From assembly GCA_038093975.1 (NCBI GenBank), contig JBBPTG010000095.1:35029-99028 (forward strand): a stretch of DNA of 64,000 nt, read 5' to 3'. This document shows positions 21,827-32,894 of the stretch, in pieces. The translations under genes were made by a program, and so were the position numbers. Source of the DNA: Chalciporus piperatus (taxonomy: Eukaryota; Basidiomycota; Agaricomycetes; Boletales; Boletaceae). How positions within the stretch are numbered: position 1 is the first letter of the stretch; every line of letters begins with the position of its first letter. The notes beneath the pieces are model-generated. The model had not been told where the DNA came from. It ran no database searches and was given only the letters and a program-made list of their open reading frames with translations.

Positions 21827-23433
21827 ATGGCCGAGAAACCGTTCACGATCGCCATTCCAGACGAAACGCTCGATCTTCTTCGCAAGAAACTCGAACTTTC
21901 GACGTTCCCTGACGAGCTCGAGGATGCTGGTTGGAAATATGGAGCACCACTAGCCCATGTCAAGAGGATTGCGGAAAGATGGAGGAATGGGTATGACTGG
22001 CGAAAGCATGAACGGGAGCTCAACGATCAATTGCCCATGTTCACGCGAGACATCACGGTCGATGGTCATGGCACGCTCAACGTTCACTACGTACACAAGA
22101 AGAGTGTCGTCAAGAACGCAATTCCCCTGCTGTTCTGTCACGGATGTAAGTTTTATATTGTGATATCGTGTTGTTGTTGTTGTTGTTGTTGTTGCACGTT
22201 GATTGAATGGGAAATACAGGGCCTGGAAGCTTCTTGGAGGTCAGGAAGTTGCTTCCACTATTGACCGCGTCGTCCGAGGATTTCCCGAGCTTCCATGTGG
22301 TAGCGCTCAGTCTGCCGGGATATGGGTTCTCTGAAGCCCCTCGCAAACAAGGTTTCGCAGGCAAACAGTTTGCAGAGGTATGCTTTCCCGTACTATTGGG
22401 CCATGACACCCCAAATCTCACCGCGCAATGATAGGTCGCACATAAGCTGATGCTCGAATTGGGGTACGACGAGTATGGTGAGATATCTAAGACAAACCTC
22501 ATACAACGAGTCAATTGATCGCATTGCTATAGTTACACAGGGCGGAGACTGGGGATCTCTTGTAGGTCTACATGAAGAAGTCCCTTACAAATCACTCATC
22601 GCTTTCAGATCACACGTACCATGGCTATGCAATACGGAGGGAAATACCACAAGGCCTGGCACACGAACATGCCGGTGTGAGTTCTAAGCGCCACGTACCG
22701 ACGAGATAACATACCTACCGGTCATTTCAGGGGTGCTCCCCCGTCTCCTCTGAAGGAGCCTCTGTCCTTCTTGGGCTTCCTCGTTACAGCCTGGACGGCG
22801 GGAGAGAAGAAGGGTCTTGAACGCACAAAGTGGTTTACCGTCCAAGGCCGCGGCTACTTTGCAGAGCAGGCAACCCAACCACAGACTCTCGGTTATTCTT
22901 TGGCCGATAGTCCCGTTGGTTTGCTCGCTTGGATCTATGAAAAACTCCACAACTGGACGGATAGCTACCCCTGGGAAGACGATGAGGGTAAGGGAATTCA
23001 TCGTGATCATGTAAACCCTGCTGAATTCGTTGCAGTATTGACGTGGATATCAATCTATTGGTTCTCCCGGGCGGGTCCTGCTGCCTCAGTGAGGATTTAC
23101 TTTGAAGTCGCGGGCGGCAAGTCGGACGGTCCATGGAGTGTCGATTACCCAAAGATCCCTATGGGTGTCTCCTACTTCCCCAAGGAATTAGTCGTTCTTC
23201 CGAAAGCGTACGTCCAGTCGTCCTTCGGAGTAGGGCATCCGGCTGACTTTGGACATCTTTTTCGTAGATGGATCCGCCGAAACAACAGGGTCGTGTCCGA
23301 GACTGAACACGAGAGTGGTGGACACTTTGCTGCATATGAGAAGCCGGAAGAGCTGGCGGATTCTGTGCGTCAGATGTTCAGAAAAGGAGGGGGGGCGTAT
23401 GGTGTTGTTCCTGGAAAGGATGGATATGCTTGA
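21827..23433 (+). CDS. Epoxide hydrolase (alpha/beta-hydrolase fold, EHN type)
   Basis: Eight exons by phase: 21827-22145, 22220-22377, 22435-22477, 22533-22561, 22609-22676, 22731-22987, 23036-23207 and 23268-23433; 403 residues, normal for the family. The N-terminal EHN domain (F-T-I-A-I-P-D-E onward) is followed by the oxyanion motif H-G-W-P-G-S, whose Trp codon is split by intron 1. The nucleophile is Asp179 in G-G-D-W-G and the catalytic His is His368 in H-E-S-G-G-H-F-A-A. It opens epoxides to diols by an Asp-ester intermediate, in detoxification or secondary metabolism. I chose the ATG at 21827; an in-frame alternative lies 19 codons upstream. Intron 5 uses GTGAGT at 22677, not the GT two bases earlier, because only that restores the frame. 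Confidence 0.85.
22171..22194 (+). repeat. (TTG)n microsatellite in intron 1
   Basis: Eight TTG/TGT trinucleotide units lie inside the first intron of the epoxide hydrolase gene. Confidence 0.9.
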
Positions 23434-23767
23434 ATGGGATCGAACGCTGCCGAGTGTTATTGTGCTAGTAGATGTGATCTCTTTGCGTCTTTGTATGTAC
23501 CTTATGAGCATGATTTCGAGATGGTATCTCTACCCAGAGCTTGTGGGCTTCAGTTGATTGATCAATTGATTGACAAGATGTCAGAAGGTCCCACGAACGT
23601 GGCCTCGTTTGGCTCTAACGCGAACGCGGTCCGGGCTGCTCAAAATCAAGGACTGCCTCAGCGACTCAATTCATCGCGCTGTGCTCTCCCTTTCTCTCAT
23701 TTTTCTGCTGTCTCTCTGCGGATGAACATAGACTATCGCTGGCGGCAACATTTCTGATATCCTGACC
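23434..23767. other. Intergenic between epoxide hydrolase and ALG5
   Basis: A 334-base gap holding the terminator of one gene and the promoter of the next. A short inverted A/T-rich motif (ttgattgatcaattgattg) is centred near 23565. Confidence 0.5.
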
Positions 23768-25015
23768 ATGGACCAAGCACTCGGATATGTCACTGCTGCG
23801 ATAGTCATTCTGATACCCTCGGTGAGTCAAACTCCTTCTTTTTCCGACTCGTCCGTCGCGTTGCGTGCGTCGTGCATGCCTATGATGAGAACCCGTTTCA
23901 TCCTTGTTCTTCGAGCCACGAGCCGCCTTTCGAGGCGTTGCGTCGTGGTGAGGACGACATCCTCGGGTCAGGGCCATTGTCGCCCTTTTATCTGACTTCT
24001 TCCCTCCCCTCTTCCATCCCCTCCTCCTTCCCCTAATCTCCACATGCTAATCATACCTAGTTCTACCTAGCCCTCGTCCTCCTCTCCCCACCCCCAATCG
24101 TGACCCGCCCCTCCGAGAAAACCTACCGCTCCCATACCTCCCCAACCACCCCCCTCCCCCTCCCCTCTCTCACCGACCCAGGCACGCTCGACCTAAGCAT
24201 CATCATCCCCGCCTACAACGAATCCTCCCGTCTACCCATCATGCTCTCCACCACTCTCGCCCACCTCCACGCCACACCTATCCGCGCTCGTACACACGAA
24301 CTCATCATCGTCGACGACGGCTCTAGCGATGATACGTCCGCTCTGGCACTCCGTCTCGCAAAGGAGAACCCAAAGAGCGAGATTAGAGTGGTCACGTTGG
24401 AGAAGAACCTCGGGAAAGGAGGGGCGGTGAGACATGGGATGCTTCATGCGCGCGGTCATCGACTCCTCATGGTCGACGCGGACGGCGCGAGTCGGTTCGA
24501 AGATCTAGAGGTGTTGTGGAAAGCCATGGATAACATCGCACCTAAAAAAAACGAACAGGCGGTCGTCGTCGGTAGTAGAGCACATCTCGTCAAAACCGAG
24601 GCTGTCGTCAAGGTGTGTGGGTTCGTTTTGGGTATGATGGTCGACTTGGTTGACCCACGCGCGCAATTGGCGATAGCGTTCGCTCCTTCGGAACATCCTC
24701 ATGTATGGACTTCATACCATCCTTCGCATAGTCGGCGTTGGACACATTCGCGATACTCAATGCGGTTTCAAACTCTTCACGCGACGCGCCGCTCAGCGAA
24801 TATTTCCCCTTCAACATCTCGCTACGTGGATATTCGACGTCGAGCTGCTTTTGCTCGCTAAACAACTGGGGATTCCCGTTGCAGAAGTCCCAGTCGAATG
24901 GCACGAAGTCGCAGGCAGCAAACTCAACGTCGTCAAAGACTCCCTTCAAATGCTCAGAGATCTCCTGGTGTTGAGAGGAAACCAACTCGTAGGACGATGG
25001 AAAGTCACTCCTTAA
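23768..25015 (+). CDS. ALG5: Dolichyl-phosphate beta-glucosyltransferase
   Basis: Three exons: 23768-23821, 24061-24612 and 24677-25015; 314 residues. It transfers glucose from UDP-glucose to dolichyl phosphate on the ER membrane, making the donor for the last glucosylation steps of the N-glycan precursor. The short first exon and the start of the second form one membrane anchor (residues about 5-35). The GT-A fold follows: S-I-I-I-P-A-Y-N-E-S-S-R-L, V-D-D-G-S-S-D-D-T, N-L-G-K-G-G-A-V-R, and the D-A-D-G-A-S metal/nucleotide motif. The end of exon 2 (V-V-G-S-R-A-H-L-V-K) joins R-S-L-L-R-N-I-L-M-Y-G of exon 3 exactly as in ALG5 proteins, and I-R-D-T-Q-C-G-F-K follows. The first intron is long at 239 nt. 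Confidence 0.92.
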
Positions 25016-25255
25016 GCATAAAGGTGTACCATTTACCATTAATTTAATGAAATGGAATGCGCTTCGAGCTGCAAGGTGTTCAGTCCGACACAAGAGCAAG
25101 AGACAAGTAAGACCTCCACTACGTCTAACTAAGTTAGCACTGTCAAGGTGCATCTCTCCTTGAGTAAGTACGAGAGAAAATCGTGATTTTACATACGTGC
25201 AACATTAATCTTAGATGTAGCAAGCAGGTCGGTGTGATCATCGGAAAGGGGTCCG

Positions 25256-27563
25256 TCAGGATGGAATATTGGCGTTGATCTCTTCGAGCAACTCTTGCGC
25301 GATCTTGGCATTAGATACCTACGACATGATTAGAAGGTAGGTATAATGTATCGCGTAGAGTGTGGGCCTACCCGAAGATTGTAATGGACGGCCTTGCCTT
25401 CCTCGATGACGCTGAACCTTATGTATCGTGGATCCTGTGCCACGAAGCACTTCATCCCTTGGAAGAGCGGTGCATTCAACAACAGCGCGTAAACTGCTTC
25501 CTTGCGCATAACTGCGGTGGGGGTTTTCGACTTAGCCGCCGCGAAAACAGTCTTGATCGAAAATACTCACCAAGTCGAGCGCCGCCCCCATCCGCTCGGC
25601 GAACGTTCAGCCTGAGTTGACCAGTGCCTCGCTCTTTCCACTGGTTTTGTGGACAAAGCGAATAAAGCTTTCCACGAACTTGAAGCAGCGTCTCTTCCTC
25701 TTCTTCACCAGTGATCACTGTAATCAAAGGGTCAGTCATCCTATCTGGGACATTTACCGAGGGAATAATGGACCTTCTTGCTCCGTCAGCCTGTCTTTCT
25801 CTTCTTCGCTTTGCTCGTCGTCACCATCTTTGCTGGCCCGCAGTCTTGCTCCGAAAGTCGAAGGTGCTCGATCACTTTCTTCCCTCTCCACGTCACCACC
25901 CTCTTCCTCCCCGCTCCCACTACCTTCTCCACTTCCAAAGATGCTAGGCACCTCTTCCCTGAGCTCCAACGAGCTCCTCGAAGAGCCTCCATTCGGTGAT
26001 CCGGCTCTCGCTCGTTTCGGATGCGGTACAGCAAACGCTTGCACGCCCACTCCCGCATAGGAAGAGAAAGCACTCGCGCTCATTCCCAATGGCGGTCGTC
26101 TCGCAGGAGATTTGCTACGCCCTAGTACGTTGCTCTTCCCGCTACTACTCCCTAATGGAGATTTGGACCTTGCATGAGAAGAAAATGGAGATGCTGAGGC
26201 AAACGGAGAAGCTGATCCGGCAAAGGCTTCAAAGCCAGTACGTTTGGTGGCGGTGCCTGGAGTCGCTTGTTGTAATGAAGCTTGTGATGCAGCAAAGGCT
26301 GCGAATGGGGATTGACTAAATGGGGATGCGAAAGAAGTATGATGCGTGGTATCGAAAGGCGCAGTGGACGAGTTTGGAGATGGTGATGTAGGCGGTTTTT
26401 GGTCTTTGGATGAAGCGCCTGAGAATACGTTCTGTCCTTTGACAGATGCAAATGGGGATGCTGTGGAGGCATAGGCCATGAACCCACCCTGCAATGAATG
26501 AGAACATGAATGCTGATCCGAGCAAGGGTGTACTTACGATTTTGGGTGCTGGGCTCTCGGGAATGGCAGCGGCTGGTGGTGCTTTCTCGTTCTGGTCAGG
26601 TGGAGGAGACGGCCGTTTAGAGATACGCGGGTTGTCATCGTTATCCGAATCGTCTCTTGGCCGTTTCGCGGTTTCAGCCGAAGGGGTGAGCGTCGACGGT
26701 CCACTCTCCGGACCTTGACTCATCGCACGGTCTGCCAACTTGCGCTTCAGAACCTTTTCAGGCTCTCCACCGTCCGACTCGGAGGTACGCCGGGTACGTG
26801 GTAGACTCGGGGCCGTATCTTGGGCTTCCTCCGCTTCTGCCTCTTCGGCGGCATCTTCGTTGGACGAAAACGAGCTAGGAGGTTCTGTGATAAAGACCAA
26901 CTGAGTGGCCTCGATGTTTCCTTGCGTATCAACTTGTTCCTCGACTTGGTCGGGTTCGGGGTCTGACTGCGGTGGCGGTTGATTTTGCTGCCACTTGATG
27001 TCTTCGACGCCCTGACTGATCTGTCGAACCTTGACTTCATGCGGCGGAGAGCCGCTCAACGCGGGTGAATGAGTATGTGAAGGTGTTCTCGACCGCGACT
27101 GGCTCTGCGTATCTAAGCCGTCCTCCTCGAGCGTGGTATCGAGCTGTACTCGACCTCTCTTCGCAGGCGACTTGACGTCCAACGCGTGCTAAGGATGGGA
27201 ATAGAAGCCAACCAAAAGAGTGTGTTTTGGTCAGATTTACGTCAAGGAATAGCATTTGGGGGGGACAAGTGGTGAGAACAACGTACGGTGGTAGCTGCGG
27301 TCTTGGGCGTCGCTGGCTCGAGAGAGACCTCCCTTTCGCGCTTCCTGGAGAGAGTTTGTTCTGTTCGCATAGTTGGATGTGTTTTGGGAAATCGGATGTA
27401 GGATGAGTCAAGGCGTCCGGTTCGATAAAGCAAGGGCATGCTGCAGCCGGATAATAAACGCACCTGTACACTCGTTCAAGTCGGGCGAGGGTGATGGCGA
27501 GGGCGGGGTTGGCTTTGGGTCGGTGTCGACGGATGTGCAGACGTCGTCGACGGTGTCAGACAT
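25256..27563 (-). CDS. Ran-binding-domain protein, RanBP3/Yrb2-like
   Basis: Seven exons: 27563-27464, 27360-27287, 27188-26538, 26488-25774, 25717-25571, 25511-25372 and 25318-25256; 629 residues. The first 500 residues are disordered: acidic and Pro-rich, with K-R-P-R-type basic clusters, then Ser-Pro-Phe repeats. The Ran-binding domain starts near residue 513 (V-I-T-G-E-E-E-E-E-T-L-L-Q-V-R-G-K-L-Y) and runs through W-K-E-R-G-T-G-Q-L, R-L-N-V, M-R-K-E and L-F-Q-G-M-K. This order (long tail, then a C-terminal domain) fits nuclear RanBP3/Yrb2 export cofactors rather than the small cytoplasmic RanBP1. The donor of exon 4 (GAAG|GTCCAT) is weak, but the stronger GTAAAT 20 bases on would break the frame. 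The gene is convergent with ALG5. Confidence 0.82.
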
Positions 27564-27798
27564 CGTGCGCCGGTGGTCTGTGCGCTGTGGATGGTGTTCG
27601 TGGTGAACTTGCAAGAAACAACAAACGCAGCTGATGGCAACTTGCGGCAGGGGAAATGCGCCAACTATGGCCCTCGGCTGAATCCGAGCACACTCCAAAA
27701 AAAGCCCCCCTCTCACCCCAGATTCTCATTACAACCAAGAAAAAATAAACAAAAAGATCCAAGTGCGACAATAAGGATAGTAAATAGATTCCACCCTC

Positions 27799-30700
27799 TC
27801 AAACCCGTCGTCGCTCGTCTGCGATCCTCAACATATGCACCAGACTCGGCTCGAACACCGGCTTCGTAAGGATACTGAAACGACCGTCAGCGCTCTTATC
27901 AGCCATCGTGATCCGTCACTCACTGATCTACCCCTGCCTCAAAATACTCTTTCTGATCCCCGATAAGCGCATTGCCTGGATCATATCTTGAGTACCACTC
28001 CAATGATTCCGACGAAACACCCTACCAGTCACCCCGACGACAAAATCACTCCTTCCCATCTCTCGAAGTTTCGCCACCACCTCCAACCCAGACATTATCG
28101 GCATCTGGTTATCCAGGAACACAACGTCATAGCGACTCTGTGGTGCCGAATTTTCCTCTCCCTGTACTCCAGGTGATGGAAGGTTGTCTTTTGACCCTTG
28201 CGTCGTCTGCCTGAACGTCCTCCCGACGATCATCTCGAGGGCAACCTCTCCATTCTCTGCTGTAGAGACATGGCAGCCGAGTCTCGAAAGGGTACGCGAC
28301 ATGATCGTTCGCGTTAGTCGGTCATCATCAACCACGAGCACGATCATGGGTGGCTCGAACACAGTAGCTGGCCCTTTCCGCAGCGTCTCACCCTGAATGG
28401 GCGATTTCAGGCAGCTCGCAGCAGGGTCCACCCTACCAGGAGACAAGGATCCTGTCGATGGTAATGGGATAGCGGGTCCGGCTTCAGGGGATGATGTCAG
28501 GCCGTTCATTATTTGAATCCTCTTCGAGTCCTCTTCCACCGCAGTGAGTGTACCCGCCGCGGAAGTCGCGACAGGAAAAAAGAAACTCCCCTTATCCGAC
28601 GAACCGGGTGAGCCAGCTGTCGAAGAAGGTAGTAGTGGAGGTCCCAATTGGGTCCCAGACGAAAGTTCCCCAATGGTCCTCGTAAGCACGTGTGGCTCAG
28701 ACTCGTCGATAGAATTCGGCAACTTCAACTCCACCATTCCCCCTAGATAGAGAAAATGATCAGCGGGAGGACAAGAGAGCATCGTTGTGTATATCATACC
28801 TTGGTCCATCAACGATTCCATCACGTTAGGCATCGACACTGGTCCCGGAGTCCGATTCTGAAGCAAGTCTACGGACAACGGTCCCGCGAGATCCGCCGAA
28901 TGCTTCTCTGTCAGCCCAGACTCGGGGTCTGGCGGATCGACAACCTTAACACCTACACCCAGTGCTATTCGCATCAGAATTCCCATGCCAAACGGTGCCG
29001 CACCGCAATGTCGTTAATGTGTCGGTAGTGAGCAGAAAAGTGAGATTCATGACTACGGGACGGAGATGAAGAGCACATACGCAATTCAACCCAAAATGTC
29101 GATCCATGCCCGAGCTTCGAGCGCACTCCCAAACGCCCACCACTCAACTTCACCATTTGCCGTACTAGAGCCAACCCAAGGCCTGTTCCTTTCCCGCCTT
29201 GCTGCCGCCCTTGTTCAGTTTGATTGAACGCGGCTATCAACGACGTCGGTTACAGATCACAACCAAACAGTTCGGCTAGAATCACTCACTGAATAGTTTG
29301 CCTCGTGTAATCTCTTGAGGGGGAATCCCGTTACCTGTATCACTTATTTCGATGCGCACGACAATTCGTTTCAGCGCCTTGCGCTTAGGCGGAGAATTGT
29401 CGGCAGCTACTTGGTCTTCTTCTACAGGGTATGGTGCTACAGGTTCCCCATCGGGTCCATCTTCCCCGGGTGTCACCAAGACCTCCTGAATTGCGTCCTC
29501 TTCCGACTCCCCCTGAGGTCGTGGCTCATGTCTTGACTCAGGGTGAGGATGGGTGGGAAACACGAGTCGAGTCGTACAGGTAACACGTCCGCCAGCGGGG
29601 GTAAACTTACACGCGTTGCTGTTGGCGCGCGATAAGTGTTCTCAACTTGCGAGGGAACTTCGTTCTCACCTAGCGAGGTTATTGATGATCTGGCGTAGTC
29701 GTATGGCATCCCCGAGGACTACCCCATCTTCCTCATCGCTGATGGTACTTGGGTCGTCCCCTACAGCCTCACAAGCTGCGCGACGTGCAACCTGTATAAA
29801 AGTCGATGTTGATTTGAGTGATATGCAAACATAGGGAACTTGCCTCGTCGATCGTCTTGTCCAGATGCGTCACTAATTCCAACTTCCGCGCATCTGTGAC
29901 CATGCGTAGTGGTATGAAAAGCGTCCGCATCACTGCATGAAATGCGTATGGTTTCGTCAAGATTTCAAATCGCCCACTGTCCATTCGATTGCTGGGAGGT
30001 TGTTAATTCCGTAGGAAGCTCATGGAGTGTCTCAGCGCGCTTACAAGTCCAGCATGTCATTGAGCACTTTGGAACGAACATTAGTCATGGTTGATGGTGG
30101 GTAATGAGAAGACCAACCTTTAGACATCATGACCAAGCTACCCCCGAGTGCCATGAATTCGATTTCCTGCGCCTTTGATACTGCGCCAGAAGCTTCCATA
30201 TTCTGGACCGCCAAGACTTCCAAAAGCAACGGTCATGTCAGAGAAGAATATGAATACCTGATGGTATACTTACGTGCTGTGTTGAGAGGTACTCGGACCT
30301 GTGCTGGCGGGCAAGGTAGGTCACACTAACTCCGTCACAAGTAAGGTAATACTCATCATGGAAGACATAGCTACATAATCCCATTAGTCATGCTCGACAT
30401 AGACAGGAAAACGAAGATTTACGAAGTAAGTCGGCGCTTTGAGTCTGCCTCTTTGCGCTCATTGATCTGTGCTTTCTGTGTTTCTTTGAACTGTACCTTG
30501 AGTTGTTCACGTAGAATGAAAAGTCTCCTCTCGGACTGGAAACCTATAAGCACCCTAACTCGAAGGAGTGAAGTGTTCACTTACGTTCTCGTGCATATAA
30601 TGCACGAAGAGAAGAAAAACATGGTATAGGAGGAAATTCAAGAGATCTTCGTTGACGTATGAGGGTCCACTCAAGAACGCAGCTCCAATCACGTACTTCT

Positions 30701-32033
30701 AATCCAAATCGGTCGGTATGGCAAGACCAATACAGATGCACTGGTGGGAAATCACATGAGAGGAATGAGACAGGTGTCTACATTTGCACTCACACAACAA
30801 AAAACGACAAAGACCCGATCAACGCAGCCATGCGGCTTGTCATCAACCCAAATAACGCGATTGTCTGCAAAGCTGAGGTATAGCTATTGAGCCGTTACGC
30901 CGTTAAAATAGTGGAGAAATTATGATGGTCTGGAATTCTCACTAGAACATTCCAAGAAAATCCTTTGTCCCGACGTCTAAAACACGAAGCGGGCTATAGA
31001 AGCCACATAAGTACCTTACCAGATACGATGTAAGACTCGCGAAAGACGTCAGAGTGCTGATTGGACACACATGTAGAGTAGCTCGTAGAAACCCCTGAGT
31101 CATTCATTAACACCATTTTTGGCGGATCAGTAGAGGGGCTCACCAACACCAAGTTGCAGAGCCCACGAGTATTTGGTAAGGCAAAGGGCGATCTTGAGGG
31201 AAGTTAAAAACAACGAGTACAAGCAACGGCAGTGTCAAAACCGGTGTGAGCTACGTGAATGTGAGAGACAAAACGAAAGCGATAACACCGGCTTACACCC
31301 CACAGCCATAATTTGTCAAAAATAGTGATGGGACTAGCGATCGTGGATGCACCTATCACCCAATTTGCGACAAGAAACAGAGTAGACCATAATACCAATG
31401 ACTGGGAACGAGTGAATGAGCTGGGCGAGTGAAAATCCAGGAAAATACCTTTTTGATGAACCAGTGTTCTTTGCGGAATCTCTCTTCGGTCTTGTCGTCT
31501 CGAAATCGGACACTGAAGAACCTGATGATAGCAGGCCATGCTTCCCAACGCAGCTTCCAAATGATGTTTTCAAGGATGTTTCCGTCATCTTGGACTGGGG
31601 TACTTCCGTGACCGAGACTTCTCGTTCTGCTGCCTGCTTGAATGTGGCTGTCAGAGGTTCTTCCAGTGTAGCCACGTTCGGAGGGTTGATTGAGTGAACT
31701 TCTAAGGCCTTCTGTCCAATCCCTGTCGACGACTATCTCATCCACCTCATCTCCGTCGTCGTCATCTGTTTGATGACGAGTCCGGGTACTTTCAAGGCCA
31801 CTGTCAACAATGGCCGAGGATTCTGATGGTGTGTCTGCGTTGATGCGTTTGATGAAACGTGTCAATTGGACCTTGAGGAGATCGAACCTGGCATTCTTTC
31901 TTTTCCTGCGACGACCCAGAGCTGGAGTACCCGCGAGTGCGACGGGAACGGGGAGCTGGAGCAACTCTTGGGGAAGGGAATTCACCGAAGGGACATCCAG
32001 AAGGTCGGCCATCGCAGGGAGGGGAGGGGGCAT
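27799..32033 (-). CDS. Membrane-bound hybrid histidine kinase
   Basis: A gene of many small exons. The 5' exon (32033-31449) encodes a basic, disordered N-terminus; 31401 onward encodes several hydrophobic segments (for example L-W-S-T-L-F-L-V-A-N-W-V). A charged linker (S-E-R-R-L-F-I-L-R-E-Q-L) leads to the phospho-acceptor box F-H-E-V-R-V-P-L-N, spread over exons 30370-30357 and 30300-30274. The kinase core follows: N-N-L-A-S-N-A-C-K-F-T-P (N box), D-T-G-N-G-I-P (G1), G-K-G-T-G-L-G-L-A-L-V (G2). A receiver domain ends the protein: V-V-D-D-D, phospho-Asp in F-L-D-N-Q-M-P, conserved T-G and the lysine of L-T-K-P-V. About 85 Pro/Glu-rich residues are inserted between the N and G1 boxes. It should autophosphorylate and feed a phosphorelay. 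One intron uses a GC donor (29843), another appears to be AT-AC (30356-30301). Exons between 31290 and 30540 are only partly resolved. Confidence 0.8.
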
Positions 32034-32894
32034 TGTGGCGAGGCCTTAGTGCCAAAGGGACATCTACTAGGTGAGGGGACGAGAAAAGTAATGAGTATTA
32101 CGAAGGAGGCGGGGGATCGCGGGCCTGTTCGTAAAGGGCGTCTGATTACCTGGTCTCATAGAGAAACTGCCAATCGAATGACCCTGTTTCTCTCAGATCT
32201 GGATCGTGTCAAGCACTGTCTGGCACTGTGTGACCCCATGAGCGTCATACCTGCTAATTCCATCCGTCGTGGGATCACAGGGGATTCAAAAGGGGATTAA
32301 TCACCGGGCAAGTCGATGTCTACTCCTGGACTCTGCAAATAGCAACACCACAGCGCTTGTCGTATCGATCACAACTTCTGTCAACTCGTCCGTCGTGAAA
32401 AACAACGACAACGGGGTGCTTGATGGGGCAGGTCGACATCCGCCCCGTTGCCACTGCACGACCAAGTGTTGTCTACGGATTAGGAAAATACTTTGAACCT
32501 CCGAACTCTTCGTCGGACATCATCACTCAATGATATGCACCAGATCACTGTCATCCTGATCGCATTTGAGTAATAAAAACGACCAGTTGCTTGCTGGTGC
32601 CATTCCAGGTTGTCTGTCCAAAAATCTCCTGCACGCATGCACGCAGTTGGAATTAGTGTACAAGGTCCTGTCGACATTCGCGCCCGGTCGGAGTTTGATT
32701 TTACACGGCACCCTGCCTTTCTCGTATCACACCTTCTCCACCTTGTCTCCTTCGTCATACTCCTCGTCCTGCTCGTAATTATACATACCCCCACAGGTAC
32801 GCAAAAAATTACACACTACAGCACTCTAGAAAGTAACTTCCACACGTCCAGCGGTCTTGCAGATTTTTTGCTCTCCATCTTGCCCACAGCGCTT
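32034..32894. other. Divergent promoter region, histidine kinase / SNT2
   Basis: A gap of 861 bases between two genes read outward. Short frames on both strands show no family signal. Confidence 0.5.

Noticed and set aside
22675..22676. GT at 22675 as intron 5 donor of the epoxide hydrolase
   Set aside because: It leaves the next exon out of frame; the GTGAGT two bases later restores the conserved sequence.
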